Translations under genes and position numbers: made by a program | Part shown: in pieces, positions 21,398 through 35,300 of the stretch | Numbering within the stretch: position 1 is the stretch's first letter | Layout: each line of letters begins with the position of its first letter | Source: Haemonchus contortus | Lineage: Eukaryota > Nematoda > Chromadorea > Rhabditida > Trichostrongylidae | Assembly: GCA_000469685.2 (NCBI GenBank) | Contig: LS997566.1 | Coordinates: forward strand, 19,527,045 to 19,591,044 | Length of the DNA: 64,000 nucleotides | Reading direction: 5' to 3' | Notes under the pieces: generated by a model | Database searches by the model: none | What the model saw: only the letters and a program-made list of their open reading frames with translations | What the model was told of the DNA's origin: nothing

Positions 21398-23308
21398 TGG
21401 TACAGTTGGCTTTGAAAACATTCATCTATTCAGTGTACATATCTGTCAAACTCGTGCGTTAATGCATCACGGGATCTCCCGCCTCAGCTTTTGAAAGTTG
21501 CATCTGTTTTTATATAGTGCAGCCGATTTCGTAGATTCTCTTCCTATTTCAACGATTTTGTGGTGAGTTACGCATTTGAAAACCAAACTTTGCGAATTAC
21601 GTGATAAATTTCATAAGCATTCCATTTAATTCCATAGATTTCGTTCTGTATTCGCACGTCTGTAAAAACGCACCCGTACTGCGTTTGTTGTTGGACGTGA
21701 AGCGATTGAATGAAAAAAATGACGATGTTCACAAGGTAAGAGAAGTGTAAAATCCATGTCAACTGGCAAAGAACCATCTATGACAACCATCCAGGACAGA
21801 ATACACCAATAATCACCATCATTATTTATAAGCATCAAGTGAACGACCGTCGACTATATCATCAATATTTCCAACAAAGACCGTCGTGTTCTAGCTTTTT
21901 GCCGCTGTAGAAGTAGAGATTACAAAGTAACATAAAAAAGTAATCGAAAGCTGGGTAGGCGACGACTGCGGTATCACTCTCCAATAAGTCTACGTCTACT
22001 TATGATGTCGACGTGTCTAAGTCGTCAATCACTAGGGCGCAGATTCTCTACATCGATGAATTTGCGTACAATGTTTTAGGGTCATGCACCAAAAGAATTC
22101 GATGGCCACGAGGGACGCCAGGAGTATGTGTGGCAACGCTGGAGCTATCTTCATCTGCTGTGCCATGAACAGTCAGCAAAACATCCACTATGTCCTAAAA
22201 ATAGGCGTCCTCACCACGGCATGCTTTTCCAATTTAACTGTGAGCTGTTTTTTCTGATGAGCAAGGTATCGGAAACGCCCTCATCCCACAAAGTTCAGAA
22301 AGCGATTGTACCAGTTGGAGCGAAGAACCGCGTGTTGTTTTGCCACCCTGGCCGCCATTTCCCAGTCCCATAAAGAATTCAATCTCAAATGGAGGGAATA
22401 GGTGCTACGCAACTGTAAAAAAACGAATCACAGTAGCTGAAACTTATATAAGTCGGGCAAACATCATAATAATTGGTGATTGTGGTGCACTCTTCAGGTG
22501 AGTGATGAGCCGTGCGCCAGTCACCTACATCATGAGTTGCTGGAGTCCAGGGGCAACCGTTGTTTGGTAATACTACTAACTCCAGCAAGAAAAACTACGA
22601 AATATGATGGAAAGATAACAAAATCGGTTCTAGTAATCTGCCTAAAGATTTAAGGTAAAATCAGTTTTTCAACTTAGGTTGATGAGGTCCTACGAATGTA
22701 CGAGTGGAAATAGAAATATGAATAAATAAAAATAACTCAGAGAGTTATGTATATAGAAGCTTAATTCTATGCAATTGAATCTATGAAACCGATTGCAAAG
22801 TTTGAAAATTGGGCTCACAAATACGAAGCTGACTGCAAAAACTACGAAATATGATGGAAAGATAACAAAATCGGGTGCAATATGTATGAAATTGGCTGCA
22901 ACCTTTACGACCCCGGGAAGATTCCATGTTTCTGATGCTGAATGCCTTTGCCAGACTCATGGCTAGTAGCTGACTTCAGTAATTCAAAGCAAGTTTAAAT
23001 TGAAATTTATTTTTGTTTTAAAGTGTTTTGTTTGACTTCATATCTTTCATGAAACATGAAATTAGACAAGATGTTGCGGTTCTCCCTCATTTCTGATTCG
23101 TTGTGCTGACCTGAAAAAGTCGGTTTGATGTTAGCTGTGGTTAATCTAGCATGTCCCCCACAATTGCACTTTCCTCGGTGAAATTTGATCGATATGCGAG
23201 TCGTGTGTAATAAGGCGTGGAACGATTTAATACTAGTGTGGAAGATGGGACCAAGTTTGAGAAGTATCAGCCAGAGTGCATGTCACACCGAGAGCATTAG
23301 CTGATCAC
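21398..23308. other. Intergenic stretch downstream of the Kelch gene
   Basis: No supported exon. It contains the 38-bp repeat pair (next entry). The open frame at 22128-22373 shows no family motif. Confidence 0.4.
22590..22874. repeat. 38-bp direct repeat pair in a degenerate minisatellite
   Basis: An identical 38-bp sequence beginning AAAAACTACGAAATATGATG occurs at 22590-22627 and 22837-22874. Between and after them are partly related runs such as GACTGCAAAAACTACGAA and ACCGATTGCAAAGTTTGAAA, so the pair sits in an eroded minisatellite of roughly 20-bp units. Confidence 0.7.
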
Positions 23309-26300
23309 TTACATGCTTCTTTCGTTGGCCGCTCGTCTATCTTCGTCTACCCACTTCTTCTGGTCTTCAGCGCTGCCAAGCTTGGATAAGGCAAGGTCGC
23401 GAAAATTTGGCAGTATCAACATTCTCATCGCACTACGAGTAGCGGGAAGATCTGGCATTTCTATCCATTGCTTTCCGTCGAATCTGTCAAATAAAAGGTG
23501 GATTTGGCAATACTGAATAATGTTATGCATGTGAAATTGACTTCAAAAAATCGAAAGGGCTTACAAATGGGCAGAGTTGATCCAGAGATGAATGCTAATG
23601 TCCTTACAGTGCATAGATGACTCAAATGGGAGTGCTCTCTACTAACAGTAGAGAGTGTCTCACAAGTACCAAATCAAGTACAGTACATTCAACTCTGCAG
23701 TTGCCAAGAAGTTTGTTACGAAACTTGAAAACGAGCATAGATGGGGTTGCTTTACGAACGCTACAAGAAGAGGACCTTGTTTTGATGGGTCCATCTTTTC
23801 TCATATCTTGTACATCATACTATATATAGCGAGCTATGGATGTGTGTGTGTATCGCTGGGAACTAATTCCTGCTTTTTTGTTCTGCAGCTGTCAATTTCC
23901 AGCGACTTCCCAATTTTGGAGGAATAATGCAAGCAGCTGACGAAGGGAGAGTCTAATAAGCTACTAGTTGTTACCTACACACTGAAAACACCCACATGAG
24001 TGGGCATCATCTGCATGAACCTGAAGGAGTCTCGACTACGGCGACGTTGAGTAGGACCGCTCGAGAGGCTGCTCAAACATGCGGCCCATCCAGGCATCCG
24101 CAGTGATGAGCCAAGATAGCAGATGGCCCAGCCACCACATTCACCAGATTGAGCGATATCTTTTTGACAACATTCCATCTATTTCTTTAGGCCTCCATTA
24201 CTGCCCACCATATGGTGAACTTTTTTATTCAATGCCTCTCGATCCCAAAGTCTCGTTATCCCCGGATTTTTACTTACTTTTCTACACCTGAAATCGTTTT
24301 CGACGCTGAGTACCCTCCGGCAACGAACAGGTCGTCCTTCAGCAAACATGACGCAAAATTGGATCTGAAAGCTGGGGGCTGAAACATATGTTTATGTTCG
24401 AGGTGCGAAAATGCTGATAGATATAAAAATGCTCGATATGCTCCACACTACCTGCTCGACTTCATTGATGGTCTTTCCGTCCATGATAAATGGCCGATGG
24501 TCCACGTAAATACCGTATTCACTCGATCTTGTCCATTGAAACCACCAAGTACGATCAGTGTGTAGGGATTGTAGAGAACCATACAGTGACCTTGGTGGAA
24601 AGACCTTTCAGCAATCAAGCACCGTGACAGCGAAAATTAAGTACCTGATCGAGGCGCAGGCATATTAGACACTTCGATCCAGGTGTTTGTAGCAGGGGTG
24701 TACACTTCCACAGAAGTCAGCACCTGTGTTTGCCGCCTCTCATGCAACAATGTAACCGAAACATCACTAGAAAAAGAATTCTAACGGGCTATGGATACCT
24801 CTGTTCCGTTGAATCCACCGGAAACGTATAGCTTGCCGCCAGCGCCGACGGCAGCAGCATCAGAACGCATTTGAATCATGCTTCTGTAAAACATTACTAG
24901 CAACTTACTCATGAACAGCATCAGTTATTCATTCAATCAGTTTGGCTAGAGCACATTACTCTGCTCATTAGCGCTGACAACGTGTTATACATAATATATA
25001 TAATATATACATAGTAAGCCTTGTTGTCCTGTCCTCACTAATGTTGTTGGCAGAGAAAAATAAGTGTAACACCAATGATGAAGCTATGACTGTCCTATTA
25101 TCTCGCTACTTCTTAGGTAATCATAATCGTCGAAAGTTTAGTTGGAAAGACGACGAGTATTCGATGTTTTATTTATTTCCTAGCGTTTGAAATGTGTTGC
25201 AATTAGGAAGAGTGTTGCAGGTTCACTATCTTCACATGTGCCACCATCGGCACTACAATTTTTTGTCTGTCATCGGCCTTTCGAACTTCCTAGCCGCATG
25301 TATGACCTGACACCATTTTCTCCACAACAACCGATGTGCCCCTAATTCCCCTTATGACTGACTGCCATACACACATCGTTTAGAACGAAGTGGCTTCTTC
25401 GCTCCTTTCCTAAATGTCATCCTTTTCGAAAAGCGCCACAAAATAAGTACATATCGCAAAGTTTTCACTTCTCAGTCAAATACCTTTAACAAAATCGGGA
25501 AAATGGCAGGATTCGTCGGCATATATATGTATCGATCCAAAATTGGATATCCTGCACACTTGAGTGGGTGGATATCAACAACTTTCCGCTATTTTGCCCC
25601 ATCCATGCCTATAACCGATACCTGCGTAACAAGAACAAGCTTAGTGCATTTACCCTAAAACCACTTCGAGTAATCCACCCTGAATCATTTCTATCACTCT
25701 TGCGTTCAATCAGCCTTTATCAGTTGATATGACCTTCCACTACGGACCTCCTTCACTGGTTTCTCCTTCTCCACAGATCTTTAGCCTGTTAGATACACGG
25801 GCCCATATAATGGATAGGAGAGCAAATCACAGACTCGAATCACCGGTATTTGCTTACAGGCACGGGTTGATTTCGAAAAATGAACTTTCTGTCTATGCTG
25901 TGCTGAGTCGATTCATAACTATGTCTCTCGCGAGCGTATCCATCCATACATGTGAAGAGATAGTGCGGTTTGGTATCGTGTACATAAGCTCGGCCGAATC
26001 TTGCATTTGAGAGTCCTGGAATAATCGGGAGGCGATTCGGGGGCCAGCTCGAGATCGTCTTCTATTAGCGCCACCGCTTTCTCGGGTCTCGTCAATGTTC
26101 CGAAGTAGGTAATTCCTTTATAACTGGTTTATCAGGTTATTCGTCATTGCCATCATTGCCGCTTTGTGAGAGGAATCCCACATTCTGCAGTTGAACATTC
26201 ACAGATCATTCACAATAATTATTAGAGGGTTTAAAATTTTTCTTCAATCTTTTTCGGGAAATTACTTAAGTGCTCGGGAGTTCTGGATCGTTGACGAAAG

Positions 26301-29300
26301 TTTTCTACCTATTTAGATTTTTGTTACTGACGGGCCTGCTTTTTCTTGGCTTTTATAGTGAATATTCGAATATGAACACATACACATGAATATGGTCAAC
26401 AATGTTTTGATTTCAAAATCCCGTTTTAGCCTTAATAATTCCCTGAAACGTTGATAAAGTAAGGAGTGAGAAAAAGGTTCATGGCATCGGAGGATGTTAT
26501 GCATCTGCCCTTTAATAGGCTGCTTACAAATAGAAGAGCCTTGAGCAAGTTGATCAAGATCTTCAGAAGATTAGAGGAGTTTACTACAATACCAAGAACC
26601 TAGTTTCAAAGTAAATACCGTCTTTTTCTTCTAATCCTATTTTTAGCGAGACTCAATTTTCATGTTGCAGAATTTCGTTCTGGATCCTACTCTCATGGCG
26701 CGGAAGAACAAGGCCGTAGCTCTAGAAGTAGTCAAGAAGCTCGGTTTGGCCAAAGAGTCTACAAATTTTCTCGGTTGAGTTAATTTCTCATAAAAATACT
26801 TTTCGTGTTTTTGAAGCGAGTCTACACTAGCTCATTTTAATGTCTTCATGAGTACACTGATACGCCTCGACGTCTTCAAAGACATTCCTCAAGTTTGTTG
26901 AGAAGGCCGTTTTAGCAAGGTAGAAGCGGTTGTCTCTTCCTTCGAACACATTATGAGGGCTCACAGAGACTATTTTCTGTTGAAGCACATTGATAGCCTA
27001 ACTATTTCGTAAGAGATCATCGTCCGCAGAAAGTTACCTAGGCACGATGAGGAGTGTGAAAGTCACGTGGGCGCATGTTAGCATGGGTGAGGAACGTGTT
27101 ATGAAATAGGATATAGGTCTATCCATAGTGTATTGATTTCAGTAGCCATTACGGATCACTTGTTATTTGCACGTTATCGTGCGCAGCCTAGCTGGTTTTA
27201 CTTTTACTTTTACTACTGACCCTATGATAGTTTTTAATCATTTTTTATTCTTCTGCTTATTGGGGATCATAGGACTGACCCACAATCACTTTTATTTTCC
27301 TAGAATTATCATTGCTCTGCAAAATTCATATACAGTAGCGCTCAAAAGTCTTCGGCCAACCGCGTTTACGCTATTCCGTTCGTAACGTAATTCTTAGTGG
27401 AACAAATCGCGCGAAAATTTGATATGTTTATTTACAGCATATTTCACACTATGCAAAATTTTTTGACTACAAAGCAGCAATACCCACACAACCAGAGCAG
27501 GTGTTTGTTGCGGTAGCAGATTTCGATAAAAGCAAAGTTAACGACGTCTGCAGTTACTCGCACCTATAAGCGTCTATCTTCTATTCTGTTCGGCATTAGA
27601 GCTCGTACACTTTAGACATGGCAGAAAGAGAGGAAATATCAGAAGGACCATTATAGACTGGTTTCACGGCGGTTCTAGAAAGGTGTTGACAGCGCCGAAT
27701 ATCGATCAGACGCTGCCAACACCTTCCCAGGATCGCGGTCGCGGCACGCACGCGACCGTCGTCGCGCACGCGCTGAACGAACGGACGGACGGATGAATCG
27801 CTGAAGTCTGAACAGTCATACGTTTCTCTAGTTGATCTAGACTTCAAGCTCTTTGAGATATCTGGAACATGTTTGGATTATAAAGGATAAAGTTTATAAA
27901 GGATAAAGTTTTTGGCGTTAATCAATCCCGTCTGAGGGATGCGCCCCCGCACTCGACTTCCATTCAGAATCGTAGTGGCGTAATGAGTGCGTATGTGGCC
28001 TATACAATGACTTGCGGTGGCCAGCCGATATACAAGTCAGTGCTTTTATCCTCCCAGACGAGTCTGGTACCAATTAACCGACCCCGGAGGGATGGAAGGC
28101 TTGGTTGGCCTGGGCGGGCATCGATCCGGGATTCGAACCCCTGACCGTGCGTGTGATATGTTTGGATTATAGTGGCAAATATTCACAATACACCCATGCT
28201 TCACATACTGAAATTTCGAAGGACTAGATCCAGTTGGAAAGGAATAACGACGGAAAAATGCGACTGAGTAAGCATTTGGTCGAAGACTTTTGAGCGCTAC
28301 TGTAGTAGCACTTCGATACGGATCTCATCTAACTGAACAGTTTTACCCAAAGACTACCATCCAGCTAGCTATATACATGAATAAATATGTGAAATAGGTT
28401 TCGTGGTCGATGTTTTTGCATTAATTACTTTGTAACGATGTGCTGCCAGAAACCAAGAAAAAGGTCTTGTGCGATACTTGCAATGCAGTGGTGCTCCGGA
28501 AAAACATCTATAGGCATATGACTAACGTGCACAAGTACACACAAGACGAAATAAATAGAAGGGAAGGAAGAGTACAGGAAGGAGACCTAGTCGCGTGCCA
28601 AGGAACTGACAGTCTCCTGCCCTGTCTGTGACGACAGATTTGCCGACCATGAAAATCTCGCCAACCACTGCAACGAAAAGCACAGTGATGAGGTCCCTGA
28701 CATTCCAGACTAAGTATGAGTTTAAGGTTCGAATTTATTTAATATCGGATTCAACACCATTATTAGCCTAATTTCCTTAGATTTCCATGACATGATCTGC
28801 AAATGTGATAGACCGGGATTATTTCAAAGTGTAGGTGCGCGTGCAAGGATGAGCAAGAAGGACGTTTCGAATTGTTTCAGCTCCACCAAATACACTGTAA
28901 ATGATGACGGCACTGTAAAGATGAAGGGATGTTTCGGACACATAGGGCACGATGTCGAGCCCGCTCTTCTACGCCTGACAGAAGAGCAGTAGCAGCATTT
29001 GAGGCACTTACCAGAAGGTAATTCAGACTCATATGAGAACTGTCGAATCTGATATGCTGCATAGCAGAATATAAAAGGAAAAAATGGAATGGAACCTGGA
29101 TTCGCAACACAGTGATTTGGTATCTCTACAAATACGAGCAAACGAGCATAATCTGGTCGATGGGGTACAACTCCTTGAGATAGCAGAGGACGCAAGCGGG
29201 AAAGCGTCAGCTTTAAGTGAGAATGCATAGAATATAGAAAGCCCATTTAATTAGTATTTACTTGGACATTGCTGAAGTTCTTTAAATCAGAGGGAGGATT

Positions 29301-32300
29301 TTATCATTCCTATTAATAGTAACGCCGACCCAGCTTCACTGGCTCAAGCAATATTCCGGATACGACACCTCAATCGACGATACGGTGCCACAAGATACAC
29401 TTTCAAATTGGCTATCGTAGTACCGCCGATAAACGTGATAGAGGGCTGCCAGCAGGTCAAATTATAGGAAGTTGAATACTAATAGTGACTAGGATTTGTA
29501 AATTTCTAACTTTTCTCCGTAGTGACACCATGACCACTAGTGATGTGGAGAAGCTGTTTGGGCAAATTAAGAAGTTTCTTTCCGGTCAAAATCTTGCTCA
29601 GATTATTATTGGTGAAGCCCCTTGCTTCATAAAAGGGTTTAAGCTGTATTCCCTGGATCAAGAGCCGTCCCACGCTACTGCAGGTGGCATATAAGCAAGA
29701 CATGAGGAAGAAAGGTGAAACAGCTGATGGAGGTTAGTTGGTCAGGGTTATTGGAGATGCAGGACAACAGTTCTTCAGGTTCGCTTACGCGTTCGCGTCC
29801 AGAGTGACCTCCACGAATTACTGCGGATTGGGCAGCTGCAGCAATTTAAAATGAAGTTTGGGAAGGTTCTGTCCTGGCATTTGCGTTGGAAGAATGAGAT
29901 CCCTCTAAGGAATGCCAGCTCGAAAGTGGACTACTGATGGACTTTGGTTGAGCTGCTTATAAGAGCTGTTGAAGACCTCGTATTTGTTATGTAATGTTTT
30001 ATCGCACTTATAATTACTACCAGTCGGGCCGCCCGGCTAACGCCAGGCTTCCCTCCTTCTTATGGGTTCGCCCAGCTACGCCGGGCGCTCCTTCTTCCTG
30101 TGAGAAATTTGCTGTGCGTAAATAACACTTCGGATTCTCCTTTTGCTTTGAAAGCTCTACACCCTCAGTATTAACTCCAAATTGGGAGCGATTTTTTCTG
30201 TAAGCCAGTCTCGCTGTGTCCGGAAGAACATCGTTTAATATCACAAAGGTGATTATTCAGAGAAAAAAGTATTCAGAGACTTCATCGCGGCTGAGGTTAC
30301 TATGTTAGCTACCATCAATGTTCCTCAATGCCATCATCAAGGGCTTTCCTCCTTCTTGGGGCATAGGGACTCTGCTCGAACAATATCGAGTTAATGAAAT
30401 TCCCCTTTTTTAAGATCTTATCTCGCTTTTTCACTGAGCTGAGTATAGACTATCAAATGCCTCCAAAGATGTACCTCCTCTTCTTTACGGATACATCATT
30501 GAATGTGATTCCAACATTATTACCGGTCGGATAAATTTTGCTAAGAATAATATCAAAGCAAAGAGAAAACGTGATCTTTTACTTAACCGCAAACTCTGCT
30601 GGGTAGCGGTCGTAATCTAATAGCAAGAAGTGAACCAAATTCATCTCCTTATAATCACACAACTTAAGCTTCTTGTCGAATGAAACATATCAAAAAGTCG
30701 AAGCTCGATCGTAAATAACAAAGGCGCTAGGAGGTAATTGGTGTGCGGATCTTCTTCTCTAAGGCCTTTTCTATTGTCAGTGTTCCCGTCCTGCCCCTCC
30801 TATTGATTGCTCTCCAAGTCCACGGGATCAGGAGTTGTGGATTTCCATTCTTTTATTTCGCGAAATCCTGTTCCTTTGGGGCGTAGTCCGGCCCTACTAC
30901 TCACCATAAGTGTTCCCATACTGCCTCCTACCAAGTTTGAACGCCCTGGAGGCGAACTAAAAGTTTTGGCGCAAACTTCGCCTTCTATAAGCGGGGTCCA
31001 GTTCTCCCACTTACGATAAATGTTCCCATCCTGTCGCCTGTACTCCTGCCAAGTTTGAATGCCATAGGGCCAAATTGACTATTGCGGCGCAAAACCCCAC
31101 CCCCTGTGCACGGATTCCGGTCCTGCCACTTACCACAGGTGTTCCCATCCTGCCCCCTTACTCCTATCAAATATGAACGCTCTAGGTCCACGGGGACATG
31201 AGTTATGAATTGGCGCCCCAAAGTTTCTAACGCGCACGCCGCGCTGCCTGTGAACGGAGTCCGGTCCTGCCACTTACCAAAGGTGTTCCCATCCTGCCCC
31301 CCCCCCCTTACTCCTACCAAATATGAACGCTCAAGGTCCACGGGGACATAAGTTATGAATTTGCGGCTCAAAGTTTTTAACGCGCACGCCGTGCTCCCTG
31401 TGAACGGAGTCCGGTCCTGCCACTTACCGAGGGTGTTCCCATCCTGTCCCCCTTACTCCTACCAATTTTGAACGCTCTAGGTACACGGAGACGGGAGTTA
31501 TGAATTTCCGGTCAAACACACACACCGACACACACACAAACACGCACACAAACACACACACAAACACACCGACACACCAACAGACACACTTAGCGAATTA
31601 TATAAAGTAGGATAGGATCGCCGACGGCAGGCTACAGCATATTTCAGCACTAAACAGGCAGATATGCCATCGATCTAACCTTGCGCGATTACGAAGGGAG
31701 GCCAGAAAAGATCAATAGCATAGCATAGGAAAGTGGGAGGTGTTGGGGAGATTCTAGAAAAGGCGCATTTGGCGGAGAGCCACGGCCCATCTGAGTGTGA
31801 ACCAGGACCTGCAGGGCAGGAAACTCCATTGCCCACAATACGGGGTGTGTCCATATTCATGGACGTGTACGTGCCTCAATAACAGAACCGGTGTATCCGG
31901 CATTCATAGGCACGCCGCTAAAGTAATTGAGAGCACAGCAACTACATTAACACTGCTTAGGGTTGAAGAAGAACCTTACTCAAGCACGGCAGTGCAACAA
32001 GTTGACCAAAATGTTCAACTAGCTGCTGCAAACCCAATTGTACATAACCAGGAGCAACTGGGGTTGAGAAAAGCGCTGAGAAACAAAATCCTCATAGTAA
32101 GTCGTTCAATTGATACCTTGCATGGCTATGAAACAGTTTTCCAGTCATACTCCGTGCTTTTTGCCAATGTCAACACCCTTGTTAACACTGATGCGGAAGA
32201 TGCCATGGTTAAATTGAATGAAATCTGTAAATTCATCGAGAGTGCTTAAAAAATTACAGTTGCCGTCCCCACGAAGGAGCCGCAGATCACTGTCTGACCA

Positions 32301-35300
32301 GAGTTGTCCATGTCGGGTGGGAAGCCTAAGCTTATGAAGGCAAAATTGTTCACAGTAAGAATTGACAAAGCTCACAAGTAATTCACGTCACTGCAAAAAC
32401 AATCAACTATGTGGTTTCAGCGAGCGGAACAACAAAAGAAGCGATGCGATAAGGACGGCGAGAGTCAAGGTCGAAGAACTGCTGCTATTAGTCTAACCAT
32501 ACACCAAATGATTCGCAGTTATTCATGAAATCAAGGAAATAAGTACAAACATGTTGTTGATGTACTGCAAAATGATTTCGAAGTTCTTATGCGCTTGATA
32601 TAGCTACCAGAAATTCCACTTCATACGAAGGTTTAAAATACCCTTTCAAGGAAGTAGATTAAGTAAGCCCTACCAAAAGGGCATTAGACTCGAGACACCA
32701 TCAACAAGACATTAAAAACATTGAGAAATAATAATTAGACCCCAATGCCAGAACTAAGTGTGACAGATGTAATGCCGAAGCAAACAATCGTGAAACATGT
32801 CAAATCGAGGAGGATCTACCGTTTCTGGCAACGGGTCGATAGCCGCGCACGCGAAATGCGAGGGCTCTCCTATACTTTTAGATGCGATCATAAATATGAG
32901 GCTCAGTTATCGGACGTCAATTATCGGTTATCACCGACCTACAATTAGTGAAGAAACATATTCACATTAGTAAGCACTTCACAAACAAAATAGTGGAACA
33001 TATTTCCACCAAAAGTTGTTTTTTCGACTTCGAAACCTGAACTTACGATATTTTCTCCCACTTGTTCGTCTTCGGGTCATAGCGTTCTACGCATCGGAGG
33101 CGGTCCTAAAAGAATGCCCTTTAAGCAGCTAACAATGCTGTACCGGAATGGATGGGTATTAGGACTAGATAAAGGGATTTCTCAACATAATTAATGGGCA
33201 ATGATGCAATAGCAACCCGTTTGCTCATTCGACTTCCACAGCTGCGGGGCTACTTTGCCACCCCTCCAACAAAACTTTTTAAAGCACCCGTGATGTAGGG
33301 TAACATGACGCCCCGCATGTTTTCGTGACCAAATCTCGGCTCCATATTCGGAAAACGATCCTTTGCAGAGCTTTGCTAATGTAATAGTTGCCTCAGAAGC
33401 TCGTGTCAACTCCAAACTTTTCTTGATCTGGCTTTGTTCGAGAACACGCGACGCCAATGTACAACGAATGCTCCATCACTATCGAAAACTTGTTGCAAAT
33501 GACTAAGCACAGAGTGGATGCTTCGTGTCTAGAAGTCCTGCAGTTTCGAGCTGAAAATTGAGTGGAGTTACTCTGAGCTCTTCCAGCTGGATCGCGTCTC
33601 TTGGCTGAATATGACTGCTGAGGGCAAGAATAGGTGGTAATCGGAAGGAGCTAGATCGAGGCTGTGCGAAATGTGCGGTTGAACTTCCCAGCCGAGTCTC
33701 ATGTTCTCGAGCTGTGTCGCTGAAGTTCGTAGCTGACTACTGCAAACTTATGTTAGGAATTCCTTTGATTTGATAAGGGCCTTATGTTAAATTTATGCTC
33801 AAGTTCCCAACGCTTAACTTTCACATATCGCAAAGCAAATGCCAACGCGCCTTTATATCCGCTGGCATGCGCTATACTTGCCTTTTTTCACTTTTCTCAC
33901 TTCGATTCTGCCATCCGTCTGCGCAGCTACTGCATTCACTGCGCTGTGCCGTTATATACGAATAAATATTATCTGCGCTGTACGTACCGGCATCGAACCA
34001 CCGACAGACGGCAAGTCTTCACAATAGACATTGTTCCACGCGCGTTATGCTTTGAGAGCTTGTTGACTTATGAGAAAATCATAGGACAAGCTTCAAATTT
34101 TTCCAGAGAAGCGAAGTTTTCAGTTTAACGAATTCCCGGAACAGACGAGTTTGCTTGCTGGAGAGCAAGTCATTTACAACGGATTCGCTGCGATGTGAGA
34201 AGTCGGTCGACTCATGGTCAAATCCAAATCAGGTGAACTTTCCGAGCTAGGTGTGCCTTCCAAACTGCAATTGTTTTGAGCGAAACTAAAGCGATTTCAT
34301 CACCGCGCATGGGAGACAACGTCATACCCACTGCGGAGCAGGCGTTGTGGGTGGCTTTGACTGTCCGTAGACAGGCCTCATTTGTCCGTACTACTACCAC
34401 TCATGATTGTTTGTAACTCATCATCGGTAGCCCGTTTGCAGCTGAAATGATAAAATCTTGAGTTAGTAATTCGCTTACTACTGTATGCCATTAATAAAAG
34501 TCTCGCAACCATATAATCCATCAGCAGCTTCTGCACTTATTGGTAAGAGTTGGTAACAGACCAAATTGATTGAATTCAATTACACTTTCGAATGAAACTA
34601 AATGGCTCGGGCACTTACCTAAACAAGATTGATTGACGTCTCGAACTTCATTCATTTCAATCTGTTACCAACCCTTACTATTGACTAGAGGATATTCATG
34701 TCTTGGGTGAGACTCGGGAAAAATTTGTTGAGAAATCAATTCCACTTACATTTCGACGGCGCTGATGGAGGCCTCTGACATCAAAGCCACCACACACGTA
34801 GATTAGGCCATCTAGCACACAGCAGCTATTGCTGATGTACGTCCTATATAAAAATATTGAATGGAGCGCTAGTTTTTGCTCGATCTGCTTTCATAATTTG
34901 AACCATTCTGCTAACACCTATGCAATTTGTGGGTACTCGATATATTTCCTCAAGGATTCTTCTCCCCGAAGATGGCGTCGCGTTTGCTGCACCCAATCGC
35001 ACGCAGTCGCGCGCTATGGCTGATTTCATAGTCCGCGATGCGGCCCGCGAGCAAGCGACCGGGGGCGGCGCTTGCCCCTTGTTTACAACTGAGTTTTGCT
35101 CGATACCGCCGGACGAGTAGTCCCCTGGTCGCTAGTCGCTCGATCGGTCTCTCGCTAGCGGGCCGAATCGCGGACTATGAAAGCAGCCTATGATGAGAAA
35201 ATCATTTGAATTCCTAGTGAACGGTACAGTAGCCACCGCGGAACCGCTGCGCTTGCCGTGGGATTTCGAGTAGAAGTACCGCCACTCAAGGATAAAAGCA

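Larger units (their letters stand above)
27333..28302. mobile_element. Tc1/mariner-type MITE, family A copy 2, with two insertions
   Basis: Ends CAGTAGCGCTCAAAAGTC (27333 on) and its complement (to 28302), with TA at 27331-27332 and 28303-28304. It aligns with copy 1 (4089-4607) apart from two extra blocks: a foldback sequence of about 155 bp (27656-27810) and a SINE of 275 bp (27883-28157). Removing both brings it close to the 519 bp of copy 1. Confidence 0.85.

Noticed and set aside
30985..31371. 128-residue minus-strand open frame with internal repeats
   Set aside because: The repeats are the DNA tandem units of dispersed repeat family C; the same happens at 55142-55402.
34218..34452. Extra Kelch-gene exon after the acceptor ATTTCAG at about 34441
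   Set aside because: In the phase required by the neighbouring exons it stops within seven codons. Joining 34750 directly to 33105 gives a perfect Kelch blade.
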